Position numbers and translations under genes: made by a program. A DNA stretch of 64,000 nt from Candidatus Gottesmanbacteria bacterium (GTDB lineage: Bacteria; Patescibacteria; Microgenomatia; UBA10105; UBA927): assembly GCA_903821745.1 (NCBI GenBank), contig CAIJMI010000005.1, positions 293,114-357,113 of the forward strand. The letters run 5' to 3'. Shown one piece after another: positions 43,439-51,569 of this stretch. How positions within the stretch are numbered: the stretch's first letter is position 1; every line of letters starts with the position of its first letter. Below the pieces are notes generated by a model. It worked only from the letters and a program-made list of their open reading frames with translations, did no database searches and was not told the DNA's origin.

Positions 43439-44032
43439 ATGCTCATCAATTCACCAACTCCCCTTGCTGATCGTATGTACCTACTGTATACCAAAGACAA
43501 ATCCGGCTATCAGCGCATTGTCTATTCAGAACAGATTCTGAAAAAACCAGTATTTCAAGAAACAAACCATATTGTTCCGCTCCAAAAACTGGAGAAACTG
43601 CTGAAAAACCAAAAAATTGTTACGCCGTTTCTAGACAATTTTCTTCCCATTGAACAACTATTCTGGCAAGAAGCAACCCATGAAATGCGCCGTGCCACCT
43701 TCTATTCCTATGACTTTCACCACCGCAACGGAAACACGAAAATTCCAAATGTGGAAGTCGGAAATTGGATGGCCATTCCTTTTTTTAAAGGGTATCTGGA
43801 TGCGGCATATAAAAATGCAAGCATCACAAACATCAGAAAACCACGAACCACCTTAAATGCCATCATCTCGCTCATCGGTAAACACCACATCAGTGTCCGC
43901 ATGGGACATTTTCATATTTCAAAAGATATTATTGAAGGAAAAGAAGTATATGGTGCACATTGGGATATCGGACTGGCAATTGCATCTCCATCGATCTTCC
44001 GTCATTGGCTCTACGATGACATGCCATCATAA
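43439..44032 (+). CDS. Hypothetical 197-aa protein
   Basis: No family recognised. Basic, soluble-looking protein with a His-rich C-terminal half (FHHRNGNTKIPNVEVGNW, IGKHHISVRMGHFHISK), which could bind metal. No signal or membrane segment. It begins 5 bases after the stop of the M50-like gene and is likely co-transcribed; the frame that opens earlier (43367) would overlap that gene and has no support. It converges on the LytR_C gene with a 13-base gap. Confidence 0.65.
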   Translation: MLINSPTPLADRMYLLYTKDKSGYQRIVYSEQILKKPVFQETNHIVPLQKLEKLLKNQKIVTPFLDNFLPIEQLFWQEATHEMRRATFYSYDFHHRNGNTKIPNVEVGNWMAIPFFKGYLDAAYKNASITNIRKPRTTLNAIISLIGKHHISVRMGHFHISKDIIEGKEVYGAHWDIGLAIASPSIFRHWLYDDMPS

Positions 44033-44045
44033 ACCAAAAAGCACG

Positions 44046-44789
44046 TTACTTTTTGTCGGAGCCCAGAATCACCAAAAAATCTGCACTCGCCGTCGCATGT
44101 TCACCTGCAGGAAGTGGTGACACGGTGAGTCCCAATAGTGTGGCATATGCGGATGCGTCACCACTCCTAGTTCCTGATACATCAATTAATACCGATGTAG
44201 CATAATCATGTTTTGCTGCCATTGCAGTACCGACCACTGTTGCTCCGGCAATTTTCTCTTTAACAACAGGAACAAACCCCCGTGTTAATCCTTCCATCGT
44301 TGTTCCGTTATACAGTACAAATCGAAGACCTGCAGCTTGTGGATTTGGCGTCGACGTCACTGCCCCTACCATCTGCGCAGACCCGGAAGAAGATGTAAGA
44401 ACTGGTCCAATTTCTAAGATTCGGTCAAGAGCCACATCATACAAAAAGGCTTTCTTTGCCATCATGTAGACTAAAACCTTATCACCATTCTTTGCATTGG
44501 CAAAAAACTGTTTACTGGTATTTTTTTCCTTGTCCGTCACTGTCATGACTGTTGGAATTTCTCCCTCGGGAAGCAACACGTGACGAGACACTTTTGCAAC
44601 CAGTGCTTGTACGTCATCCTGGCCTGTCTGTTGCTGCACTTGTTTCGCAAGTGCTTGGTATTGGGAGTAATAATAGAAAGAAGGAATAGTAGCAATACAA
44701 ACAAAAAGAACGATACAAACACTGATAACTAATTTGTTCTTTGAAGATAAATAAAAATATGACAACCAGACATACCACCAAAAACGCAA
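44046..44789 (-). CDS. Membrane-anchored protein with LytR C-terminal domain
   Basis: 247 codons from a TTG at 44789. One membrane helix near residues 18-40 (KLVISVCIVLFVCIATIPSFYYY), a short coiled segment (YQALAKQVQQQTGQDDVQALVAKV), a beta-rich middle and a C-terminal LytR_C domain (LRFVLYNGTTMEGLTRGFVPVVKEK, LGLTVSPLPAGEHATASADFLVILG). LytR_C proteins in other bacteria act near wall polymers. The start is uncertain: another TTG eight codons later (SYFYLSSKNK) is possible, and a hydrophobic frame overlaps in the same strand up to 44880. Confidence 0.8.
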   Translation of the reverse strand: MRFWWYVWLSYFYLSSKNKLVISVCIVLFVCIATIPSFYYYSQYQALAKQVQQQTGQDDVQALVAKVSRHVLLPEGEIPTVMTVTDKEKNTSKQFFANAKNGDKVLVYMMAKKAFLYDVALDRILEIGPVLTSSSGSAQMVGAVTSTPNPQAAGLRFVLYNGTTMEGLTRGFVPVVKEKIAGATVVGTAMAAKHDYATSVLIDVSGTRSGDASAYATLLGLTVSPLPAGEHATASADFLVILGSDKK

Positions 44790-44921
44790 AAATGGTCACG
44801 GGAAGCAAAAAAGAGAAGCAGACAAAACAGCACGTGAGGATGATACAAAACGAAACGAGGAATTCTATCAGGTTCCCCACGATTGTCTCATAGACCGGGA
44901 CCTCCTCGACGAATCGAACGG

Positions 44922-46790
44922 TTACTTGCTCTTCCGAAGTACATCAAAAAAGGCGGTTTGCGGGATCTCAACTCGGCCGATGAGCTTCATTTTTGCTTTC
45001 CCTTTTTTCTGTTTGTCGAGCAGCTTGTCCTTCCGGGTTCTGTCTCCGCCGTACAGCTTCTGAATAACATCTTTCCGAAATGCCTTGATATCATCCCGGG
45101 CAATCACTTCTCCCCCAATAGCAGCTTGAACAGGAATGGCAAACTGTTGTCTGGGCAACACCGCAACAAGCCGTTCTACAATCTCTTTTCCCCGCCTCCG
45201 TGCCTGATCTTTCACGATCAAAAACGCAAGTGCGTCGACGCGTTCCCGATTGACTAATATATCTACCTTTGAAACCTCAACCGTCCGGTATTCATAGAAT
45301 TCATAGTCCAAAGAGGCATACCCTTCCGTGACGCTTTTTAAGCGATCAAAAAAATCCACGATCATCTCGGAAAGCGGAATGATATACGTAAATTCTGCCT
45401 GTTCCCCATGATACACAAGATCGATATATTCTCCCCGCTTCTCTTCCGAAAGCTGCATCACCGCACCAACAAATCGTTTTGGACAATACACGGCAACCTG
45501 CATCATTGGCTCCTGCACTTTCTCAATCACCGTCGGATCCGGATATTCGGTTGCTGATTGAATAGACACAACTGTATAGCTGCCTTGTGCTTCAACCACA
45601 GATGACGCCGTAAATCCTACTTTGGATAAGGATGTGCCCTGTTTTAACGTCAACAGATATTCAACGGATGGCGATGTAGCAAGCAGGGATAAGCCAAATT
45701 CCCGTTGAATCCGTTCTTGCACGATTTCAGCGTGGAGCAGTCCCAAAAATCCGCAATGGAATCCGTTCCCAAGGGCAAGTGAGGAAATCGGCCGGAACGT
45801 AAATGCACTATCGGACAGCTGTAATTTCTCCATGGCTTCGCGGGCATGCTGAAATTCATTCGACTCAATCGGAAACAGCCCCACAAACACCATGGATTTT
45901 GGCTCTTTGTATCCGGGAAGGATGGCAACATCAGGAATATGGTCTTCATCCGGTACCAGGGTAATTGTGTCTCCCACCCGCGCCATCCGAACATCTTTCA
46001 ATCCCGTTGCAATATATCCAACCTCTCCCGTTGCAAGGCTTTTTGCCTCAAGCATTTTTGGATGGAAAATCCCAAGCCCGATAGGGGTCACTGTGGACTT
46101 TGATGCAAGGAAATGAATATGTATATCTGTATCGTAATGTATCGATCCATCAACTATACGTACAAAAATAACGACTCCTTTATGCGTGTCATACTGAGAC
46201 GAAAAGATCAACGCCCGAAGTGGTGCAGCAACAATTCCACTCGGAGCCGGAATACGCGTGACAATTGCCTCCAACACCTGATCAACATTGACACCCGTCT
46301 TTGCGGATATCTCAATCATTTCCTCATCCATAAATCCCAGATCCCGAAGTTCTGCCCTCGTTTCTTCAATTCTCGCCATCGGCATATCAATTTTGTTAAT
46401 GAGTGGTATAACAGTCAGCTTGTTTACACGGGCCTGATGCAAATTTGCTAACGTCTGCGCTTGCACGCCTTGCGTGGAATCCACAACCAAGAGTGCTCCT
46501 TCACATGCGGCCATCGACCGGGATACTTCATACCCAAAGTCGACATGCCCAGGGGTATCAATGAGATTTAAAATATAGTCTTCATGATGCTGGCGGTAAT
46601 GCATCCGAACAGGGGCAAGCTTAATGGTTATTCCCCGTTCCCGTTCAATCGGGTTACTGTCCAAAAGCTGCGCTTGCATATCCCGCATGGCAACGGTCTT
46701 CGTCATTTCGAGGAGCCGGTCTGCAAGCGTGGACTTCCCGTGGTCAATATGGGCAATAATAGCAAAATTACGAATGTGTGATTGGTCCAT
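44922..46790 (-). CDS. lepA: Elongation factor 4 (LepA)
   Basis: 622-residue translational GTPase. G1 AHIDHGKSTLADRLLE, G2 RGITIKL, G3 DTPGHVDF, G4 NKIDMPMA, and the LepA-specific C-terminal domain (RRRGKEIVERLVAVLPRQQFAIPVQAAIGGEVIARDDIKAFRKDV, ending in GKAKMKLIGRVEIPQTAF). LepA acts on stalled or initiating ribosomes. Length and all domains usual. TATACT lies about 14 bases before the ATG. Downstream is the LytR_C-type gene. Confidence 0.98.
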   Translation of the reverse strand: MDQSHIRNFAIIAHIDHGKSTLADRLLEMTKTVAMRDMQAQLLDSNPIERERGITIKLAPVRMHYRQHHEDYILNLIDTPGHVDFGYEVSRSMAACEGALLVVDSTQGVQAQTLANLHQARVNKLTVIPLINKIDMPMARIEETRAELRDLGFMDEEMIEISAKTGVNVDQVLEAIVTRIPAPSGIVAAPLRALIFSSQYDTHKGVVIFVRIVDGSIHYDTDIHIHFLASKSTVTPIGLGIFHPKMLEAKSLATGEVGYIATGLKDVRMARVGDTITLVPDEDHIPDVAILPGYKEPKSMVFVGLFPIESNEFQHAREAMEKLQLSDSAFTFRPISSLALGNGFHCGFLGLLHAEIVQERIQREFGLSLLATSPSVEYLLTLKQGTSLSKVGFTASSVVEAQGSYTVVSIQSATEYPDPTVIEKVQEPMMQVAVYCPKRFVGAVMQLSEEKRGEYIDLVYHGEQAEFTYIIPLSEMIVDFFDRLKSVTEGYASLDYEFYEYRTVEVSKVDILVNRERVDALAFLIVKDQARRRGKEIVERLVAVLPRQQFAIPVQAAIGGEVIARDDIKAFRKDVIQKLYGGDRTRKDKLLDKQKKGKAKMKLIGRVEIPQTAFFDVLRKSK

Positions 46791-46824
46791 ACCCTATACC
46801 ATGAAGTATAGCAAAAAATAACGA

Positions 46825-47577
46825 TTACAGCCGCTCTTTTCCAAGATGCATCCCTTCTGAATAGACCATCGGCCCTTCCAGCTGTTTGTGAATAGCCAAA
46901 ACAATGGATGCAAATGACGTAAAATTTTCTGCAACGTGATACCGATTCCCCAATAGACTTCTCGCTTCTTGCTGATCATGATATTGATGCTCTCCATACA
47001 GATGCTGTACCCCTTCAAACGATATACCCTGAGTTTGTGCACTCACATGACCACGAATAAGTTCGATTGCCTCATCAGATCCGGAAATAACATGGGTTAT
47101 ACCCTGTTCATGAAGTGTGGTAAACAATCCGTCAAATGCTTCCTGGTTTTTTCCTTCAGGAATCATGATGTGATCCGGAAGCACTGGAAAATGACAGGCT
47201 TCAATTTTTGCCCGTTGATACGAAGCGTCTTCTGATTTAGTAAAGATAAATACCTGATGAGGATCAAGAGACGCGAGCAGTTCCTGTGCTCCGGAAAAAA
47301 CATACTGCTCATACGGAAGCGTTGCCAACCATTCATATACCAGCATCTGTGTTTCTGCTTGCGAACACCCGGCGCACTCAGCAATGGTGGCCAAAATTTT
47401 TTGCATATGCGTCCTGCCATGATGAAACACGCGGTATTCCGCATAACATGCTTCATACATTTCAGGCGTAATGTTGGGAAATGATTGATGCACCAATACT
47501 TTTAAATCCGCTTTCAATGCTGTAGTATTTAACAACAAATTATCAAAATCTAAAACAATGCCAATAGCGGGTTGCAT
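46825..47577 (-). CDS. HAD-superfamily-like hydrolase
   Basis: 250 residues. Motif I LDFDNLLLNT (DxD) at the N terminus, a helical cap (MYEACYAEYRVFHHGRTHMQKIL), motif II FIFTKSED (Thr/Ser), the Lys region (YQRAKIEACH) and a motif IV-like VISGSDEAIEL. Such proteins dephosphorylate small metabolites; substrate unknown. The open frame extends to 47808, but a TATAAT box ends 6 bases before the ATG at 47577, and the two nearer upstream ATG codons (47583, 47592) overlap or precede that box. It lies just upstream of lepA on the same strand, with 34 bases between. Confidence 0.72.
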   Translation of the reverse strand: MQPAIGIVLDFDNLLLNTTALKADLKVLVHQSFPNITPEMYEACYAEYRVFHHGRTHMQKILATIAECAGCSQAETQMLVYEWLATLPYEQYVFSGAQELLASLDPHQVFIFTKSEDASYQRAKIEACHFPVLPDHIMIPEGKNQEAFDGLFTTLHEQGITHVISGSDEAIELIRGHVSAQTQGISFEGVQHLYGEHQYHDQQEARSLLGNRYHVAENFTSFASIVLAIHKQLEGPMVYSEGMHLGKERL

Positions 47578-47583
47578 TGACAT

Positions 47584-47589
47584 ATTATA
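47584..47589 (-). promoter_or_regulatory. Leaderless -10 box of the HAD gene
   Basis: TATAAT on the minus strand, 6 bases before the preferred ATG. It removes the upstream part of the frame from the gene. Confidence 0.55.
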
Positions 47590-47855
47590 CATTTTTTCCA
47601 AAAAAAACCTACCGGGAAATCGGACATGGATGCCAGACATCCAAACGGGAGAGAAAAACCTGCAATCCACGTTCCTGAATGGTATATCCACATGGCCACA
47701 AGGAACGACCAAAAGAAAAAAACGAACATGTGCCTGAATCGCACAGATGTTCATGCCTCTTGCTCCTGACCTGATGCCGACCCGTACGTCAATGGAAGCT
47801 GCATGCACAGCTGGTTATGAAAAAACAAATACCATGCAGCGAACAAATCGGAAGA

Positions 47856-48179
47856 TTATACTTCTTTTTCCTGTTTCGTCTGTGCAGTCTTCCCCAATGC
47901 TTCAGGAATCGCTGTAACCTGCATCGCACCATACGCATCAGTAAACCGACGCGTGGTTGTCGGTTGATCCCATTCATCGGTATCCTGACAGGCAACATAC
48001 TCGACACATGCATTGGTATGATCGACAACATCAAATCCTTCTTTTGTTCCTGTTATTACCACTTCTCCACGGGATGTGTGTGCTGTTTTTACCTCTCCAG
48101 TGTTGAGAACGCACGTAACCGTCCATGCAAACCCACCTTCAAGTTTTTCTGTTATCCGTTCAATCATTGCTGGTGCCAT
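47856..48179 (-). CDS. Hypothetical 107-aa protein
   Basis: No family recognised. The frame starts with a TTG at 48200, but the ATG at 48179 has GGAG 6 bases upstream and is preferred (MAPAMIERITEKLEGGFAWT). Two Cys and mixed beta content (WTVTCVLNTGEVKTAHTSRGEVVITGTKEG, NACVEYVACQDTDEWD). TTGCAA-16-TATGAT around 48210-48245 could be its promoter. Soluble, no membrane segment. Confidence 0.6.
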   Translation of the reverse strand: MAPAMIERITEKLEGGFAWTVTCVLNTGEVKTAHTSRGEVVITGTKEGFDVVDHTNACVEYVACQDTDEWDQPTTTRRFTDAYGAMQVTAIPEALGKTAQTKQEKEV

Positions 48180-48244
48180 ATAAATCTCCGATTGAATCAA
48201 GTAGGAACAGCATCATCATACGGCAATGTTCAAAAATTGCAAGT

Positions 48245-49747
48245 TTATTGCATCAGAGACTGTAGTTTCAGCAGTATTGGATCATTCGGTACAAACTGGA
48301 GCGCCTGTCCCAAATATGTTTTTGCCATCTGCACGTCATGCTCCTCATAGGCAATGACAGCAAGGTCTCGATAGGATTGCCAGAGTGCAGGATACATAGA
48401 GAGGGCTTGTGCATAACGCTGTTTTGCTTCAGGAAACTTCCGCATCCGTAAATACGAAGCCCCAAGATTGTGATATGCATCAGCATACTGGGGATTGAGT
48501 GCAATGGCTTTCAAAAACATACGGGCAGCCTGTTGCTGATCCCCGTGCCGGGCATATACATCCCCCATATTGTTCCATGTTGCAGGATGAGAAGGCGAGG
48601 TCTTGGCTGTTGCCACCCACAGGGTGTCTTCGTTTCTCCATTCACTATTTCTGCGTACCGTTTGTGTACAAAAAAACATAATGGCCAGACACCCGACCAA
48701 AACCGCTGGAACATACCACCTCTTTCTATGCATTACAACATCAAATAATATCCCACCAACGGCACAAAGACCAATAAGCCCAAGATATACATACCGTTCT
48801 GCCACAATCCACCCGACTTTGAATGGTGTGAGCATGGGTACTAGTGCAATGAAAAACCAACAGAGCCAAAAACCAATAGCCTTCCGTTTCACAAACGTAT
48901 ATATCGTACACCCCACAAAACCAAGCGTTACCAAAACGCGAAGCAAAAAATCCCACCATGCAAACGAGAGTTCCGAATGATACAACGTAAGTCCCGTCGG
49001 AAACACAAAAAGAGACAGATAAGAACTCACCGCAATCGGTATTTGGACAAATGGATTGTACAACCCCGCAATCGGCTGGTACGACGTGGTGGCAAGAGCA
49101 TGCATCCGCTCCCCAATCCGAAGTCCATAAAACAATATCAAACTACTGCTTAATACAAAAAATGGAATCAATTTCTTCCATTGTTGTTTTAGAGTTCCAA
49201 AAAACCATTCATACACAATGAATACAAAAACAAGAGAGATTGCTTTCTCGGATGTACACAAAGACAACAAAAACGAAACCAAAGAACCCACATACAGCCA
49301 GTGTTTTTTGGAAGCAAGGATATAGAGATACAAAGAAAAAAGAAAAAAGAGGCTGTAGAGGGAATACACGCCGCCAGAAATCCAGGTGACCGACTCAATC
49401 ACGAGTGGATGAACCGCAAACACCAACGCAGCAACAAATCCAATCCGTGGATGCTGAGAAATCCGAGTAACAAGAAGATATACCAACACAACAGATCCGG
49501 TATGAACCAGAATATTCAACAGGCGAAACGGCCACGGAACAAGACCAAACAACAACGAGAGTAGATATTGCAACAACACATTCAAATGGATAAAGCTGGG
49601 CCAGCCAAGCGCCCGAAGCCAGGTCCATGTAGGAACCTGCTGAACAATCCCTTGGATATCATCAGAGACAAATGCATTGCCAAGAAACGGCACGTATAAA
49701 AGAAAAACGATACTTCCAAGCAGGATGAGTGTTTTTTTGCTTCCCAT
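48245..49747 (-). CDS. Multispanning membrane protein with C-terminal TPR repeats (TMTC/GT-C-like)
   Basis: 500 residues. About ten membrane helices in residues 1-375, with an acidic pair in the first loop (VSDDIQGI, near 28-35) as in GT-C glycosyltransferases, then a TPR array in residues about 390-500 (PATWNNMGDVYARHGDQQQAARMFLKAIALNPQYADAYHNLGASYLRMRKFPEAKQRYAQALSMYP). This layout matches the TMTC/DUF1736-type family, O-mannosyltransferases in animals; the role in bacteria is unproven. SNase gene ends 6 bases downstream of the start, upstream in transcription, so the two are probably co-transcribed. Confidence 0.82.
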   Translation of the reverse strand: MGSKKTLILLGSIVFLLYVPFLGNAFVSDDIQGIVQQVPTWTWLRALGWPSFIHLNVLLQYLLSLLFGLVPWPFRLLNILVHTGSVVLVYLLVTRISQHPRIGFVAALVFAVHPLVIESVTWISGGVYSLYSLFFLFSLYLYILASKKHWLYVGSLVSFLLSLCTSEKAISLVFVFIVYEWFFGTLKQQWKKLIPFFVLSSSLILFYGLRIGERMHALATTSYQPIAGLYNPFVQIPIAVSSYLSLFVFPTGLTLYHSELSFAWWDFLLRVLVTLGFVGCTIYTFVKRKAIGFWLCWFFIALVPMLTPFKVGWIVAERYVYLGLIGLCAVGGILFDVVMHRKRWYVPAVLVGCLAIMFFCTQTVRRNSEWRNEDTLWVATAKTSPSHPATWNNMGDVYARHGDQQQAARMFLKAIALNPQYADAYHNLGASYLRMRKFPEAKQRYAQALSMYPALWQSYRDLAVIAYEEHDVQMAKTYLGQALQFVPNDPILLKLQSLMQ

Positions 49748-49753
49748 AACGTG

Positions 49754-50479
49754 TTATTTCTTTGGGCAACCGCTTGCACGCACAAATCCAGCAACTTTCG
49801 CTTCATTTTCTGTACAGAACCACTGGTCTCCGAAGCTGGTATCAATGATCGTATCGGCATAGTTGGCGCAGATTGGGAGATGATAGGTCTTTTTACCTTC
49901 CCGAATGTTGCCTTTAATCTGACAATCAAACCGTTTGGTTTCAATTTGCCGGCAGACAGACGAATAGACTCCAAGTTTTCCCGTTGTAGCAACCTCGTGC
50001 GCACGTTTTAGCAATTGAGCATATTGAGTGCCAGAGAACTGGTACTTCCCTAACCCCTCTTCCACCATCACGCGATTCACCATCGCCAGGCCGTGATAGC
50101 CATCTTTTGAGATGTAGCGGCTGTACAAATATTTTATCCACACGGGAAATGATTCTTGCGCAATAACATTGGCTAAAATTCTTCCATAGCTATCATGCGT
50201 TTCATCCTTCAGCCGCACATGTTTTCCCAGCACTACTTGTGAAAGCCGAGTTGTTGCCCGATCAGCCATACACCGTCCCTGTTCTGGCGCATCAATACCC
50301 AAAAGCCGAATTTGCCTGCCATCATGGAGAATAAACGTATCACCATCAACAACGCGAGTGACGACATTCCGTTGCCAATCCCGAATAATAAACATGATAC
50401 AAAGTGATAATAAAAAAATGAGTAGGATAGAGACAAACCGGGGAATACGCCACGTGCGCACAATCGAAGAAAACCGCAT
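49754..50479 (-). CDS. Membrane-anchored thermonuclease-family nuclease with Ada-like zinc domain
   Basis: 241 residues. An N-terminal membrane helix (about 14-32) is followed by an SNase domain (VTRVVDGDTFILHDGRQIRLLGIDAPE, with the Asp/Arg of the active site, and DSYGRILANV, EGLGKYQ). The C terminus (about 185-241) has CQIKGNIREGKKTYHLPICANY and WFCTENEAKVAGFVRASGC, an Ada-type Cys-rich domain common in CPR nucleases. Probably degrades DNA/RNA outside the membrane, which would fit a salvage lifestyle. TATACT with extended TGA ends 8 bases before the ATG. Confidence 0.88.
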   Translation of the reverse strand: MRFSSIVRTWRIPRFVSILLIFLLSLCIMFIIRDWQRNVVTRVVDGDTFILHDGRQIRLLGIDAPEQGRCMADRATTRLSQVVLGKHVRLKDETHDSYGRILANVIAQESFPVWIKYLYSRYISKDGYHGLAMVNRVMVEEGLGKYQFSGTQYAQLLKRAHEVATTGKLGVYSSVCRQIETKRFDCQIKGNIREGKKTYHLPICANYADTIIDTSFGDQWFCTENEAKVAGFVRASGCPKK

Positions 50480-50526
50480 ATATCAAAAGTATATCACAGA
50501 GAAAAAACACCATCTTGCACTACAAG

Positions 50527-51276
50527 TTATATCCGAACGGCAAGCGTGCCAAAGTTAGAAGGAAGTTTTCCTTCCCGAAAACTAACTAAAACCGTTGAGG
50601 CATAGGCAACGAGCATCGTATCTGCTTCAGGGGTTCCTTGTTTTCGGTCGATATGCACAACATTGACATCATCCAAAAGGAGCGACCTGACAAATGGCCG
50701 CTCATGCACATCTCGTGCGGCAATATCCCGGTATATTTCCTCATCAGTCCGAACACAACAATCAGCCGGTTGGTCCATACGCCGAATGGCCACACGGGTT
50801 GCAGGATCATCTGAAAACGTACGAAACAGAATATGAGCATTTCTCCGTTCTCTTCCATCAAGACCCACAAAATCATGATCGGTACCAATGCCAGTAATCC
50901 GGGTTTCAATGAAATGATTCACGTGATAGATAACAGCTGGATTTGAAGTTAATGAGGCAGAACTGTTCCCATTGTCATAGGTTTGTTTAAAGGATTCTCC
51001 TTTGAAATGGAGATGAATTCTCCCCGTTTCTTTGTTGACGAGGGGCTCTGTCAACAAGAGCGTCTGTTTCACTGCTTCTTCCATTGCTTTCGGGTCATGC
51101 TGAATTGCCGTATGCATGGTTAATAACCGAAACATATCACCGACACTCAGCATACACGCGTGGTATCCCTGTTCATGGAGCCTACTCATAATCCCCTCAC
51201 CAAGCCGTGTTTTCCCGGTTGCTGTTTGTCCGGCAATAGCAAAAACAGTTGGTTCACGTGATTCTGGACTGGTCAT
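50527..51276 (-). CDS. P-loop kinase, cytidylate-kinase-like
   Basis: 249 residues. P-loop GQTATGKTRLGEGI near residue 15-30, a region LDGRERRNAHILFRTFSDDPATRVAIRRM equivalent to the GRDIGTVV-type LID/base site of CMP kinase, and RDIAARDVHERPFVRSLLLDDVNVVHIDRK near the C terminus matching the R-D..DS.R..SPL....DA..IDTT pattern of Cmk. So it is a divergent member of the (d)CMP kinase group or a related nucleoside kinase. Upstream is a structured untranslated region. Confidence 0.7.
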   Translation of the reverse strand: MTSPESREPTVFAIAGQTATGKTRLGEGIMSRLHEQGYHACMLSVGDMFRLLTMHTAIQHDPKAMEEAVKQTLLLTEPLVNKETGRIHLHFKGESFKQTYDNGNSSASLTSNPAVIYHVNHFIETRITGIGTDHDFVGLDGRERRNAHILFRTFSDDPATRVAIRRMDQPADCCVRTDEEIYRDIAARDVHERPFVRSLLLDDVNVVHIDRKQGTPEADTMLVAYASTVLVSFREGKLPSNFGTLAVRI

Positions 51277-51569
51277 ATAGTTTGTCTTTCCGTTTGGTGA
51301 ACGTCTCCAAGGATGTTGCGAACGTTCGTTACTTGAGAAAAAACAAAAATGCGCTTGAAAAAGCTTTCTTTCCCCGAGCGCTTTGTTCTATTTAACCATA
51401 CTATCCTTGCGAAAGTCAAGAGAAACCAAAAAAAACATGTTCCATGTGATGGAGTACGTCGAGAAACCTCGAACCTAGCATACAGGCAACGTGCTTCAAG
51501 GTCAGGTGGGGTGAATCAGAGAGATACAATAGGGTACAGCAGCACTATTAGTACTTCCGCATGCCCTAT
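51277..51569 (-). promoter_or_regulatory. Structured region between argS and the kinase gene, with terminator-like hairpin
   Basis: On the minus strand: TTGACT followed 18 bases on by TTAAAT (about 51380-51415) could be a promoter, then a hairpin with outer stem GCGCT/AGCGC (51357-51387) followed by TTTTTGTTTTTT (51340-51352), then a second inverted repeat GAACGT/ACGTTC (51299-51327). The first hairpin is either the terminator of argS or an attenuator in the kinase leader. The rest (51400-51569) holds GTGCT/AGCAC repeats but no tRNA or ORF that I can support. Confidence 0.4.

Noticed and set aside
44614..44880. Hydrophobic minus-strand frame of 88 codons overlapping the LytR_C gene
   Set aside because: The LytR_C frame codes a recognisable domain; the overlapping frame becomes Cys/Ser/Tyr-rich noise after its first 50 residues. 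It leaves the exact LytR_C start open.
51460..51560. tRNA or signal-recognition-particle RNA
   Set aside because: A GGTTCGAGG-like and a GGTCAGG-like string occur, but no acceptor or T stem pairs and the conserved GGAA-loop helix of SRP RNA is absent.
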